64,000 bases of DNA from Amborella trichopoda (GCF_000471905.2 NW_006497511.1:1130198-1194197), one strand, 5' to 3'. Shown: positions 12,105 to 23,592, counted from the first letter of the stretch. Translations and numbers: made by a program. Notes: generated by a model from the letters alone, not told the origin.

Positions 12105-12466
12105 GAGAATGGTTTCTATACTTCTCCTACAATGTAGAAGATCTATGCTTCCCCTACCATCTAACTAGCCAATTTTGATCAAGGGAGGCACTCACCGTTT
12201 GATCTAAAATCCAACGCCTCAGACTATTTTATTTTTAATTTTTTTTACATAAATTGTATTTGGTACATGCTATGTTATCAATGGGGCACAACTAAAATAA
12301 ATATTAAAAATATTTTTTTGATAAAAATATATTGATCAAATACTCTTTGAATCTTTCAGGGGTATTTTGGTCATTTTATTTTATTGATAATATTTTTTTA
12401 TATTTTAAAAATGGGAGTTTAAGAGAGAATTTGATGCCCAAAATTTGGTATCAAAATATTTTATAA
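12105..12466. mobile_element. Second, right-truncated copy of the Mutator-type MITE
   Basis: Aligns with 11571-11939 at an offset of about 540 bp: GGTTTCTATACTTCTCCTAC, then GTAGAAGATCTATG, later GCCCAAAATTTGG. The right terminal repeat is missing; similarity stops at about 12466. Only some 20 bp separate it from the first copy's target duplication, so it is either a tandem duplication or a neighbouring insertion. Confidence 0.65.
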
Positions 12467-13540
12467 GATCAATTCGGACACGAGCTAGATCTCGATGACA
12501 CGCCTTTTTTGACATATGACACGCATCATGGCGTGGCTCGAAATAAGAAAATTTCTAGAGAGCAGATGCGTTCTAAACATGAAAATTCAGATTTTAAAAT
12601 GAAGAACATTCAAATCTTTGAGAGGCAATAGCTCAAGATCCAGATGTCGGATCGTCACATGTATGGGTCCGTTGAGATCGTGCTTCGAAGTGCTACAATT
12701 TGATAAAATTTTTGTGAATGATCCGAGGCCGGATGACACCAAATTTTGAGTCAAAGAAGGCATACTTTTCTGGCTGCCAGAATCCCATTTTCTGGCAACT
12801 ACCCAAAACTGGAACGTGCTCAAACTGAGACCAAAATGGATGAAATTTTACATAAAATGATTGTGATAATATCCTCTTCAGTTTGTGATCAAAATGAAGA
12901 CTTGAAACTTCATAGATCGTGCTGGATTGATGGTTAAAGAATCACAAGTTTATGGAATTTGGCCTGATTTTGGGTTCAAAATGTGTTCAATAGTTCAAGG
13001 ATTGATTCTACAATGTTTGATCACTTGAATTAGCACCGTAAGCATCCAGAATAGCTCTCGAGGCCTAGTAATGGAAAGGGGCCCCTCATGGAGGGATGGT
13101 TTTGCCAGTTGTTGAAATTGAATGGTGTTTTTGTCTTTTGCTAAAAAATGAGATTAATATTTTAATTCATAAAATGTGTATTTTTTGACAATTTTGGTCG
13201 TTTTTTAGCATTTCACCCTTGTTTTGTGGTTGCTCTATGTAAGGAGCTCAAGTTCATTGTAATACCTCTCTTGGAGACACTTGATCACTCTTGAAAGTGT
13301 TGGAAATTAATGTGAAAAGCTTGAGAATTATAAGGCTTAAGCTTGTTCTTTTGTTTTGCTTTAAAATTCAAGAGTCAGAATGGGAAGAGAGAGAAGCATT
13401 ACCTAGAGAGAGAAAATACCCCTAGGAACCCTTTACTCCCAAGAACCTCGAAGTCCCAACTCCCTTAGGATTCCTATTTCCCAATCTCATACTCCCTAGA
13501 ATTCCTAGCTTCCAAACACCTTAGAACCCTTAGCTTCCAA
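12467..13540. other. Unassigned AT-rich DNA, possibly the U3 of an unknown LTR
   Basis: No protein-like frame is convincing. CTCTATGTAAGGAGC at about 13230, followed by text leading into purine/CT-rich DNA, looks like the promoter part of an LTR, and a hairpin-bearing CT-rich zone lies downstream. I found no paired LTR, primer-binding site or termini, and the sequence does not match the Tat-like family's U3. Confidence 0.3.
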
Positions 13541-13725
13541 TCCTTATCCATACACTATAAACCCCACCTTAGCTACCTTACACCCTACTGTATTCCATAC
13601 ACCCTATACCCTAGCTTACATTATACACCCTAGTGCACCATACACCTTAGCCTATCTTATATACCCTAGCTAGCCTATACCTTAGCATATCCTATACACC
13701 TTAGCTCCTATTCACCATAACTTCA
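13540..13725 (+). repeat. Degenerate CTA-rich short repeats
   Basis: Loose repeats of the form ACACCCTAGCTTA / ATACCTTAGCCTA at about 13-20 bp spacing. CCCTAG recurs, but this is not the plant telomere repeat. Confidence 0.5.
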
Positions 13726-13849
13726 CCCAACCCACCTAAGTTAGGTACCTAGAGCCCTAGACTCAAAACCTGACCTAAGCCTAAGACCTATCTCTTTTTC
13801 ATGTGCATGCAAAGGGATCGATGAAGGTGCACCTAGGCTCCCATTCTAG

Positions 13850-14758
13850 GTCCACTCTCTCTCCTCGTTCTTCGCTCTCTTTATTCTCCCTTTCTCTCTC
13901 TTCTTTTTTTCTTTCTTTGCTCTTTCTCTCTCTACCTTCTCTCCTTCATTCTCTCTCTTCTTTCTCTTTATCTCTCTCTCTTTGTTCATACCTGGGGTGA
14001 GTTTGAGCCCTCACCCTCTCCTTCTTTCTCTTTCTCTCTCTCTCCCTCCCTCTCTCAAGCCAAGGCCCGCACCTAGGGCGGGCCTAGCTTCCCTTCTTCT
14101 CTCTTTCTCTCATCTCTCTCTCTCCTCTCTCGCTCAAGCACAGACCCACTACTCTGGCGGGTCCGCCCCTCTTTCTCTCTTTTCCCTCTCTTGCTCTCTC
14201 ACTCTCTCTCTCTCACCCTATCTACCCCTCTTTCTTTACACTACTCTATCTGGCCCTCTCTCTCTTTACATACCCTATCTGTCTATCTCTCTCTCACCCC
14301 CTATCCGATCCTCTCTCTCTTTACACAACCTATCTGTCCCTCTCTCTCACACTCACCCGATCTACTCCTCCCTCTATGATTTCTTATCCACCCCACTCTC
14401 TCTCACACACCCTATTCGCCCTCTCTCTCACACTCACTCTATCCACCCCACTCTCATTCTCTCATCCTCCCCTCATTCTCTCATCTGCCCCTCTCTCTTT
14501 CATTCTCTCATCTATTTCTCTTGTCCACTCCTTCATCCATTTGTGAGGCCGGACCCGCACCTTAGGTGGGTCCATTCCATTCTCTCTCCACTCACTCACC
14601 TAGGGCAGCCCGGCCTCCCTCCCTGTCTCTTTCTCATATCTCTCTCACTCCACCCTCACTCAAGCACGAACCCGCACCTCAGGCGGATCCGCCTCTCTTT
14701 CTGTCTTTTCCCTCTCACTCTCTCACCCTAACCACCCGTCTCTCTTTCTACACTACTG
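13850..14758 (+). repeat. CT-rich region with four spaced GC-rich dyads
   Basis: CTCTCT-rich DNA with four related dyads: near 14062 (GGCCCGCACCTAGGGCGGGCC-like), 14143 (GACCCACTACTCTGGCGGGT), 14549 (GGACCCGCACCTTAGGTGGG) and 14668 (ACCCGCACCTCAGGCGGATC). Arms pair, as in GGACCC with GGGTCC and CACCT with AGGTG. Long open frames on this strand are low-complexity Ser/Leu/Pro runs and are not believed. The layout echoes the LTR hairpin arrays elsewhere in the window. Confidence 0.7.
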
Positions 14759-15780
14759 TAAGGTCCGGGACTTTACGGTCTTGGATCCTGTTTGCAACCT
14801 GAATCCGTTCCTAACAATGCTTCTCTCAGATTTCTTTTTCGATTTTCTCAATAACCTTTGTCTGATGTTTTGATTGGTACCGTGTTTTTGTAGGGATCAC
14901 GAGATTTTCAACGGTATTAAAATCGCTCGGATCTGAGCTACCTTCAGAAAGTCATGATCCGTACTTCGAATATTTTTTTATGCGCATCCTAATGAATCGT
15001 GCACAAATCCCAATAAAAACACACCCATCCCAATGCTCTTGATTACATCATGCATGCCCCCCACATAATGATTACACACATGTACTCTCTCTCCTTATGC
15101 ATAATCACTTGAGTTCCATGGGGCATATGCATGCTCCACCCCGCTCATTATGTTGCTCATGCATGCCTTTCCTCTGCTCATGCATAATTACTTGAATGCC
15201 ATGTGGCACATGCATGCTTCCACCCCGATCAATGTGTTCTTATACATACCTTCTCTCTCCTCATGGACGATCACTTGAGTGCTATGTGCCACATGTATGC
15301 TTCTACCTCCCATGCTTATATATACCCTCCATCCACTCATAAATTAAGTTTAACTCTCTCTCCTCACCCCTCCACTCCCTCACTTACCCCACTTTCCCCC
15401 TTGTCATTCATCTTCTCCCTTAGCCCATTGACCACATAAGCCTTAAACCTTTGAAGCTTGAACCCAATCCACTTGAAGCTTAACAATCGAAGTGGAGCTT
15501 GTAGAACATTTCATCTTGGGGATTTCGATTGGAGTATTGTAAGTAGATTTAATTTCCATAGTTTCATGCTTATGTTAATGCATTTTTATTTACCTAATTC
15601 ACATGTGAAGGTCAAGTGTATGTGCTCATGTGTGTGTGAGTGTGCGTGCATGCATACTAAAATTTTGATAAAGTGTATTATGATTTCCAGAATTGTGGTC
15701 CCTGTCTGAGAGATTGTTATGGTACCTTAAGCCTTTCCTTAGACCATGAAATTTTGTGGGTCATTAGGATGTTGAAAGCA
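14759..15780 (+). other. Unassigned DNA, LTR- or promoter-like
   Basis: Opens with a dyad, GTAAGGTCC-GG-GACTTTAC (14758-14776), and contains three tandem copies of about 84 bp before a TATA box. No coding frame is credible. It ends where element B's antisense region starts (about 15781). It may be the LTR of another element, but no partner copy is in the window. Confidence 0.35.
15087..15340 (+). repeat. About 84-bp tandem triplicate before a TATA box
   Basis: Units recur at about 15100, 15183 and 15267, each with CATAATCACTTGAGTTCCAT-like text, then TGCATGCTCCACCCCG-like text. The third copy runs into TATATATA at 15317-15324. Tandem upstream repeats next to a TATA box are common in retrotransposon U3 regions; the promoter role is inferred. 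Confidence 0.6.
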
Positions 15781-15789
15781 TTTTTGCAT

Positions 15790-15870
15790 AACACAGCTGG
15801 TGCTGAAGTCACCAACAACACTACCAGTGCTGAGTCTTTTAGATAACATAGCCGGTGCTAGGTGTGGGCT
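15790..15870 (+). repeat. GCCGGTGCTAGG-type motif cluster, upstream of the antisense TATA (B)
   Basis: Three spaced copies (ACACAGCTGGTGCTGAAG, ACACTACCAGTGCTGAG, ACATAGCCGGTGCTAGG) lie before the antisense promoter of element B. Element D has the matching cluster at 49935-50203. Confidence 0.6.
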
Positions 15871-16050
15871 TGTAGTTGGGCTCCGACTCGATCCCAACCC
15901 GGTCCTAGCTTCTATTGGAATGGGATTTCGTGTGGCAGCAAAACTTGCCTCGAGCCTCAGGTCAAAGTCCGACTCGGCCCATCGTCATTTTCCTTTTAGG
16001 ACGTGGCTAGGATTCCCAGTTTGCGAGGGGCATTTGGGAATAGTGTTGGC

Positions 16051-17586
16051 TGCATAAAGGGGGTAAAACCCCATTTTCACTGCTTTTCACCGAAGGTAAA
16101 AAGCACTTAAGAAAAAGAAAATTAATGGCTAGAAGTGGGTTCCTGGTGGAAGCTTTAGCAAACAGTGGGTGTTCCGGCAAGAGTTAGCAGGAGGTTTACC
16201 AGCAAGCAGGGGAGGTTGTGGTGAAGTTGCATGAGTTTGGAGTGAGGGTAGTGACGCCACCAGAGAGTTTTGTTGTGGAAACAATGAGTTTTTAGGGACA
16301 ATAGAGAGCTTATAACCATGATTTTGAAGAGTTCATCGAGATTCTGATAGTCATTTGGAGGGTTCTGGCGAGGGGAGGAAAGTTGTAGTGAGAGGCTATT
16401 GGGTGAGCTTCTGCTGGTTTTTAGCAGTTTTTCGACAGGTGCGCATGGTTTCCCGATGTTTTGCGAAAAAGTTGCAGAGGTTTTTCGACAGCGGAAGGGA
16501 GTTCCCCGAGAAACTGAAGAGTCTGGGCAACAGATCGTCGTTGAAGCTGAACGGTTGCAGGGAAGGCAAACTGTTTGCCTAAAAAATCTTGCAATCCTAG
16601 GGGAGGCAAAGCATTTTAGGACCTGAAAACTAGGGGTCTCGAGAATTGAGGAGACGCATAGAAACAAAAATTCACTAAGAGGTGAATAGCTGCGGTGGTG
16701 AACACAGCTGGTGCGGCCTCAATATCATAATCGTCGCTAGAGGTTAAGAAACACAGCCGGCACTGATCATCAAGAAAACCAGTTGGCACAGGGAGTTATC
16801 AGCACAGCTGATGCTAGCCTTTAGAAGACACAGTCGGCACTGGTCTCAGACAGTGCTCATCAGCGTATGGTCAGCGTCATGATGTGCTTGGTGTGGCTCG
16901 CATGCGACAGTGAGTCTCGTGTGGGAATTGTTGCACCCGGCAATGAGCCATGTGGGACGATGTTCTTGCACGACACTGACTTAGGTCAACAAAGGGTGAT
17001 GACCAGTGGTAAGGCTTGGCTTATGATGCCCGTTGGAAGCCTAGTCCTCCAGCGCAACAGTGAAGTCCATGTTGTTTGGTGGAAGGGCATCCATTGTGAA
17101 TAGGGTGTGCTCTCCATCATAGGCCAGTTCCTTGGTAGAGAAGTCTGCTTTATACATTTGATCTACATGTCAGATGAATTAAAGCTGACTCGAAAATGGT
17201 TGGATTCTTCTTTTGGCCTGTATCCATCCTCTTTGGTGGCACTCATCAGATGAATTGAAGCTGACTCTCCAAGTGGTTTTGCTTCTTCTTCATGATCGGG
17301 GTGCTTCTTTAGTGGGATTTCTTCTTCTAGGAGAGCAATTCTTTTATGGGTTTACTTCTTCTTTATGAGGAAAGCATTTCTTTTGGCGTGTAACTGTTCT
17401 CTTATCCTCAAATGCAAGAGCAACACTGCAGATTTTGGTTTGTAATAGTCCTCTTATCCTCAGATGCAAGAGCAACACTTTTGATGTCAACTGTTCTCTT
17501 TTCCTCAGAGACAAGAGACATGTAACCTCCTTAATAATGGGCTTATGTTGGGCTTGTAATTTGTAATTCTTTTTTACGGCAATAAA
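16051..17586 (+). other. Antisense transcription unit of element B
   Basis: On the strand opposite gag-pol: TATA-like TGCATAAAGGGGGTAAAACC at 16051 and AATAAA at 17581-17586, ending just outside the pol stop at 17653. Elements C and D keep the same promoter block (TATAAAAT at 33426; TATATAAG at 50417). A possible start at 16125 (M-A-R-S-G-F-L-V-E) soon meets a stop, and the frame is not kept in C. The plant-mobile-domain frame seen in D is absent here, probably deleted. Other Tat-lineage elements, such as maize Grande, are known to carry antisense genes after pol. Transcription is inferred. Confidence 0.55.
16690..16860 (+). repeat. GCCGGCGCTAGG-type motif cluster, downstream of the antisense TATA (B)
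   Basis: Repeats such as ACACAGCTGGTGCGGCC, ACACAGCCGGCACTGATC, ACACAGCTGATGCTAGCC and ACACAGTCGGCACTGGTC. The equivalent in D (51024-51247) is a neat 26-bp tandem array. Confidence 0.65.
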
Positions 17587-17652
17587 AAGAGTTAGAATTT
17601 TTTTGGATTGTCTTGCATATTTTGCATTGAGTCTCTTTCCTTTGCATATGCA

Positions 17653-18991
17653 TCATGAGTAGTATTTCTTTAGGTATCGCCCATTGATAGCGGGCATTGC
17701 CTCCTCTCCATCAGGATGTGCTAATATGTAAGGTCCATTTGGTGAGACTTTTTTGACTATAAAAGGACCTTCCCACTTGGGTTCAAAATTCCCTTTATGA
17801 CGTCCATGCATAATAATTGACCTCTTGAGGGCCAGAACTAAATCCCCACGAGCGAATGAGTGGACTTTGACTGACTTGTCAAAAGCCCTCTTCATTCTCC
17901 CTTAGTTGAGTTCGAGGTTTTGTTGAGCATCTAGCCTCTTTTAATTGAGGGCATCAAATTCTTGATACCAAAGTTTGATTCTCTCATCATCGGTTATTCT
18001 TTGATGTATAGCGACACATAATGAAGGAATCTGAATTTCAAGAGGTAAAATTGCTTCATCCCCATAGACCAGAGAGTAGGGAGTGGAATCAGTAGCATTT
18101 CGTGTCATAGTACGATAAGCCCCTAGTGCTTTGGGAAGCTTCTCATGCTAGTTCTTCTTTGTCTTTGGTACCGATTTTCATAAAACGTTGTACAGTCTTT
18201 TTGAAGCCCTCTACCAAGACATTCACCCGAGGGTGGTACATAGTCGACTATCTCCATTCAAAACCAAACTAGTTAACCAGGCGATCAATATGATGACTTC
18301 GAAATTGGGACCTATTGTTCGGGATAATTTGGTCAAGCACCTCAAACTGATATATAATGTGATGTTCGACGAAGTTGGCCACTGTTGTCTTAAGAACTTG
18401 CTTAAGGGGGACCGCCTCAGCCCACTTAGAGAAATAATCTATTGCAGCTAGAATAAAGACATGGCCCATTGTCGAAGGAGGGTCAATAGGCCCCACAATG
18501 TCCATACCTCATTGTGAGAAGGGCCATGATGCCACTGTACGGTGTAAGGGCTCTGGAGGTTGATGAACAAGGCTTGAATGCATTTGGAATACCTAGCGCT
18601 TTTTAGCATAGTTTTAGGAGTCAGTGATCATGGAAGGCCAATAATACCCCAATCTGCGTATCCATTCATAGAGCTTAGGACTGGACTGGTGTAGTCTACA
18701 AATGCTCGAGTGTACCTCTTCTAACACCTTATTTGCTTCATGCATATCCACACATCTAAGAAGAATACCGTCAAATGACCATCTGAAGAGAGCATCTCTT
18801 TCAAGGAGGGTATACTTAATAAACATTCGAAGTACACTGTTGTGCTTGACACGATCTTCTAAGAGTTTACCATGTCTTAGGAAACTAGTCATGGGCTCTC
18901 TCCAATCTTCTACCTGTTCAATTTCCACGCATATTGGGTCAAAGAACTCGGGTTGCTGGTTTTGAACCTTAGCTCCTTGACTCCATGCCAT
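17653..18991 (-). pseudogene. Integrase region of pol, element B
   Basis: Integrase inserts the DNA copy into the genome. From N to C terminus: a zinc-finger-type region (18991-18614; EVHSSICRLHQSSPKLYE where an intact finger has H-x-G-x-C-G-x-H), ending in GYYWPSM; the core (18505-18269) with MDIVGPID and IDYFSKWAEAV; and the C-terminal piece (17895-17653) with HKGNFEPKWEGPFIVKKVSP, ending GRYLKKYYS and a stop. The second catalytic Asp is lost: the expected T-D-N-G motif reads P-N-N-R. Frame breaks separate the pieces. Inactive. Confidence 0.85.
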
Positions 18992-19103
18992 TTCTTGTTC
19001 AATCTTAATAACTTCCTTAGTTGATAGAAGTGCTCCAAATGGATAAGGAGGGCACTCAGGGAAGATATTTCTCTCATCATCAATGTCTACCTCGGTTCTT
19101 AGT

Positions 19104-20000
19104 TCAAATGTGTCTCCATTCTGCTACCCATACAAGCGTGGGTCCTGATGAGGATAATTGAATTCTAGCCCCGAGTATTGTAAGTGTATTAGCTTGCGAG
19201 TTTAGCCTCCTGGGGATGTGACTCAAGGATACGTCCTCAAACTGGGTCATATACAATTTTGCAGTATCGTGATATGGCTTGAGAGTGTCTTTCCTCACAT
19301 CATAGATCCCTTTGAGCTGTCGGATAACCAACTCAAAGTCATCATAGATCTTGAGCTGCTCCAAGTCAAGATCGAAAGGTATCTCCAACTCGAATATAAG
19401 AGCATGATATTCTGCATCATTATGAGAACCGGCCTTAGCGAGAGAGAAAGAGAGTGGCAATACTGAGAAAAAGAGAGTGGCAATACTCCTCCTTTCAGAG
19501 TCAAGAATACTACTCTAGTGCCTCCTCTATCTGATTGGAAGGCTCCATCAAAGTACAATTCCCACGCATGAGCAAGGTCAGCATAGCACAGTTCTTCATT
19601 AGGGAGGTGGCCCAACAACGGAGATTTTGCGGGTACGGGGTGTGCCGCAAGTAAAGCATCCAAGGCCTGGCCCTTGATGGCCTTTTGGGGGACATATGTG
19701 ATGTTGAATTCCTTCAGCAATAATGCCCATTTAGTAAGGCACCCTGATAAGCAGGGGTGTGTCATGAGAAACTTTACAGGATCTGCTTTGATTTGAGTTT
19801 CACTTCATGACCAAGCAAGTAATGGTGGAGTTTTTGTACTGCAAAGATTATAGCCAAGCACATCTTCTCTATTGGGGGATAATTCTTCTCGGCCCCTTGC
19901 ATCCCACGGCAGAGATAATAAAGAGTCATTTCTTTTCCATCGTGATTCGTCCAGAGCAGTCATGTATAGGATGAGAGGTTTTCTTAACACTAGTGTAGAA
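19104..20000 (-). pseudogene. RNase H plus second (archaeal-type) RNase H, element B
   Basis: The first RNase H is at about 20000-19600: NYSP-like text, then LTKWALLLKEFNITYVPQKA and a K-G-Q-A-L run, typical of Ty3/gypsy. It is followed at about 19570-19104 by a second RNase H-like domain: ELYFDGAF (first acidic residue), NDAEYHALIFELEI (Glu), YDDFELVIRQLKGIYD, and LSHIPRRLNSQANTL. Two RNase H domains in a row are a known mark of the Tat lineage. RNase H removes RNA from the RNA-DNA hybrid in reverse transcription. Frameshifts divide the region. Confidence 0.82.
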
Positions 20001-20151
20001 AGTACTAGATGATGAGCAAATACTGCTTGATGTCATCAAAGGCTGCTTAACATGCTTCATCCCAAATGATCAGAATATCCTTCTTTAGCAAGTGTGTAAA
20101 GGGTTTACATCGGCCTGAGAGATTTGAGATGAGCCTGCGGATGCATGTTAG

Positions 20152-20800
20152 CTATCCTTGAAGAGAACACAATGTAGTTAGTGATGAAATTTCTTGGATC
20201 GCCTTAATCTTTATCGGCTCAACTTCAAGCCCTTGATGTCTGACAATGAACCCCAAGAACTTTCCCGAACACATACCAAAAGCACATTTTAGTGGGTTCA
20301 TTTTAAGTTGATGAAGACGTAATCGTTCGAATACCTTTTCAAGGTCTCTCATGTGAGAGTCTTTCTCCTCGGATTTTACCATCAAGTCATCTACAGAACA
20401 CTCCACCTCTTTGTGCATCATTTCCTTAAAGATGGCCGTCATCAGCATTCTTTAATCCAAAAGGCATCATTGTGTAATAGAAGACCCCTTTTGGAGTCAA
20501 GAACGCAGCGGCTTCCTCATCTTCGGGCTCCATCCATAGCTGATTATAACCGGAGCATCCATCCATGAAGGAGAAGATCTAGCAGTGGACCGTAGAGTCG
20601 ATAAGCATCTCGGTGAATGGCAACGGCAAGTCATTTTTGGGACAGGCAGTATTGAGGTCGCAAAAGTCAATGCAAACCTTGATTTGGCCATTCTTCTTCT
20701 TGACTGGAACAACATTTGCTAGCATTTCGGGTACTTCAAGAATGAAGCCTGCTTGTCTGAGTTTGGTAACTTCGACATCTAATCTGCATTTCAAGGTCAG
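20152..20800 (-). pseudogene. Reverse transcriptase, element B
   Basis: Copies element RNA into DNA. Recognised by VVPVKKKNGQIKVCIDFCDL followed by N-T-A-C-P-K, then the catalytic block at 20397-20386, where YVDD has become SVDD, then MNPLKCAFGMCSGKFLGFIV. The two Asp remain but Tyr to Ser is unusual. The middle of the domain (fingers to palm) lies in another frame. Element C has the intact YVDD version at 37434-37423. Confidence 0.88.
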
Positions 20801-20839
20801 GCCTGAACCTCCTTCATTTCTGCTTGACCGGTTTCATAG

Positions 20840-21660
20840 TCAGATTGATGCTAAGACGGTGAACGGTGACTTGAGGGTCGAAACCAGGCATCTCATGGTA
20901 ATGCCAAGCAAAGACATCTCGCTTGCTCGCAAGAAAGTAGTGAAATTTTCCATTTCTTCTAGAGACATATTTGCTGAGATGAAAGTAGGCCTAGAGTGGG
21001 CTTCATCCCCTAAATTTATTTCTTCAAGTTTGTCAGCGGTAGCTTGACTGCCTTCTTCCCATTCTTCCGGAGACTCTTGAAACTCTTCATCGTTGTTTTC
21101 AGAGGTCCTTTGATCGACCTCAACTGCAAAGACCCATGACCCTGACATCTTCGCCCCCGATAGAGCTCCATGGTAGATCATAGTTTCTGCATCTTTCCCA
21201 AATTGAGGAACAACAGGATCCTTCGTAAACATGGACTACATCTCAGGCTGCAGGAGTTCAATTTGGAGTTTACAGGGCATTTGAGAGTCAATGATTATAG
21301 GGCGAGAAGTGTCCTCGTACGAATCACATGGTCTTTACATGGGTACTGCAGCTTTTACGACGCGCTGGATGGTACTTCATAAACTTGTACCATGGGGCAA
21401 GCTTCATGAGAGTAGAAGTTTTGCCCTCTTGATTCTCTCAGTCTCTGCTCAAAGTCGGGCTCAATGGGCCACTGGGGTTTCTTCGATATTGACTTTTTGT
21501 GCTTCTTTGAAGAAAGTGGCTCTACTTTAGCTTTAGCTGCCAAGGCATCAACAACAGTTAAGAATCCGGCTGCCTAGGCCAGAGTCTTTTTCAACTGCTT
21601 TCGTTGCATCCTGCATATGTTTATTCCTTCGAATTCTCTGTCAAGATCCTCGATGTCCGG
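20840..21660 (-). pseudogene. Pol N-terminal linker upstream of RT, element B
   Basis: Shares EEINLGDEA and RPTFISANMSLEE with element C (38102-37815; there EEINIGDEA and RPTFISAKMSSEE). It also has SGSWVFAVEV, matching SGSWVCTLEV in C. This acidic linker comes before RT in Tat-like polyproteins. I could not find a D-S/T-G aspartic protease motif here or in C, so the protease is lost or too changed to see. Confidence 0.65.
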
Positions 21661-21719
21661 ACATTTCAAGGTCATACCTGCAGGAGATAGAGAAAAGGAA
21701 GGGTGAGAAGTAGTAGAAG

Positions 21720-21870
21720 AAGAAGGATAAATGTAATAATTCTAGAATTTTTTTTTAAAAAAGTAAAAAGTAAAAAATAAAAAATAAAAAATAAAAATAA
21801 AAAGGAAGGAAAGAAACTCTTAATAAGTGATGGTCTATATGAGCATGATGGTCCTTACTGACCATCACTA
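21720..21870. repeat. A-rich tract and a nested inverted repeat beside the solo LTR
   Basis: An AAAAT-rich run (21753-21803) is followed by AGTGATGGTC (21826-21835) pairing with GACCATCACT (21860-21869). It could be a small insertion within element B; element C has no equivalent at the same place. Confidence 0.45.
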
Positions 21871-22382
21871 TTTTCAAAATCTTTTGGTTAAGTTTCTTTT
21901 GTTTGCTCCTGCCTTGCCACATCAAGTGGACGTGGGCTTTAAGCATATAAGGGGTATAGTAACGGTTACACCTCGTTTATGAGGTGTCACTTAATAAAAT
22001 ATTATAATAAGGTGTCGTAAGAGTTTAAATACGAGAGGCGAGGACTCCCACCCTAGAAAACTTCTGAAATCTTTCCCTTTCTGGTCGAAACACAGTGAGC
22101 TCCTCTCCCTAGCCGAATTTTTATCGGAAGCTCCCTCTCAAATATTTTAAGTAAGTGACATCGTCTTCCTGAAAAATAGTCTATTTTTAATAAATAGTGA
22201 TATTTCCGTCCGGGATCTTTATTTTATCAGTTTTATGTGTAAGTGACCTCATTGTCTCGAAAAATAATCCATTCTTTTTAAAAATAAAATGAAATAATTA
22301 TTTTTGCTTATTATCATGAATTTTAGGTGCGATAAATTTTATGCGCACACGACCTCATTATCTTGAAAAGTAATCTTTTTAA

Positions 22383-23248
22383 NNNNNNNNNNNNNNNNNN
22401 NNNNNNNNNNNNNNNNNNNNNNNNNNNNNNNNNNNNNNNNNNNNNNNNNNNNNNNNNNNNNNNNNNNNNNNNNNNNNNNNNNNNNNNNNNNNNNNNNNNN
22501 NNNNNNNNNNNNNNNNNNNNNNNNNNNNNNNNNNNNNNNNNNNNNNNNNNNNNNNNNNNNNNNNNNNNNNNNNNNNNNNNNNNNNNNNNNNNNNNNNNNN
22601 NNNNNNNNNNNNNNNNNNNNNNNNNNNNNNNNNNNNNNNNNNNNNNNNNNNNNNNNNNNNNNNNNNNNNNNNNNNNNNNNNNNNNNNNNNNNNNNNNNNN
22701 NNNNNNNNNNNNNNNNNNNNNNNNNNNNNNNNNNNNNNNNNNNNNNNNNNNNNNNNNNNNNNNNNNNNNNNNNNNNNNNNNNNNNNNNNNNNNNNNNNNN
22801 NNNNNNNNNNNNNNNNNNNNNNNNNNNNNNNNNNNNNNNNNNNNNNNNNNNNNNNNNNNNNNNNNNNNNNNNNNNNNNNNNNNNNNNNNNNNNNNNNNNN
22901 NNNNNNNNNNNNNNNNNNNNNNNNNNNNNNNNNNNNNNNNNNNNNNNNNNNNNNNNNNNNNNNNNNNNNNNNNNNNNNNNNNNNNNNNNNNNNNNNNNNN
23001 NNNNNNNNNNNNNNNNNNNNNNNNNNNNNNNNNNNNNNNNNNNNNNNNNNNNNNNNNNNNNNNNNNNNNNNNNNNNNNNNNNNNNNNNNNNNNNNNNNNN
23101 NNNNNNNNNNNNNNNNNNNNNNNNNNNNNNNNNNNNNNNNNNNNNNNNNNNNNNNNNNNNNNNNNNNNNNNNNNNNNNNNNNNNNNNNNNNNNNNNNNNN
23201 NNNNNNNNNNNNNNNNNNNNNNNNNNNNNNNNNNNNNNNNNNNNNNNN
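22383..23248. other. Assembly gap (866 N)
   Basis: A run of N inside the solo LTR. The open frame spanning it is an artefact. The true length of the insertion is unknown. Confidence 0.99.
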
Positions 23249-23377
23249 GAAATGTTATAGAGAGTGATTGTTATTAATGGTTTAAGTGAAATTCATATTA
23301 ATGATTTCAGTGATATGTTGAGTACAAGATATTGCTGCTTTCGAATGTTTAAAGAGATTTAGAAATAATTTAAGTAT

Positions 23378-23592
23378 GCAAGTGGACTCATTCGGTTCAC
23401 CGGTGAGGTATAAGTGGACTTATCTGGGATACCGGTAGGGATTAAGTGGACTCATCCGGTACGTCGGTGAGGTATAAGTGGACTTGCAGGGATTAAGTGG
23501 ACCTATCTGGGACGCCGATAGGGATTAAGTGGACCCATCAGGACGCTGATGGGGTATATAGGTGACCTACTTGGGACGCCAGTAGGGTATTT
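23378..23592 (+). repeat. About 33-36-bp minisatellite in the solo LTR
   Basis: Seven or so units of AAGTGGACTCATCCGG followed by a (T)ACGTCGGTGAGGTAT-like half; GGGAC(G/A)CCGG(T/A)AGGG is the alternative half. Confidence 0.8.

Noticed and set aside
13982..14731. Long forward frame of about 249 codons
   Set aside because: Ser/Leu/Pro-rich translation of CT repeats; overlapping frames are equally open, no conserved motif.
22363..23277. 304-codon frame
   Set aside because: Made of the N gap.
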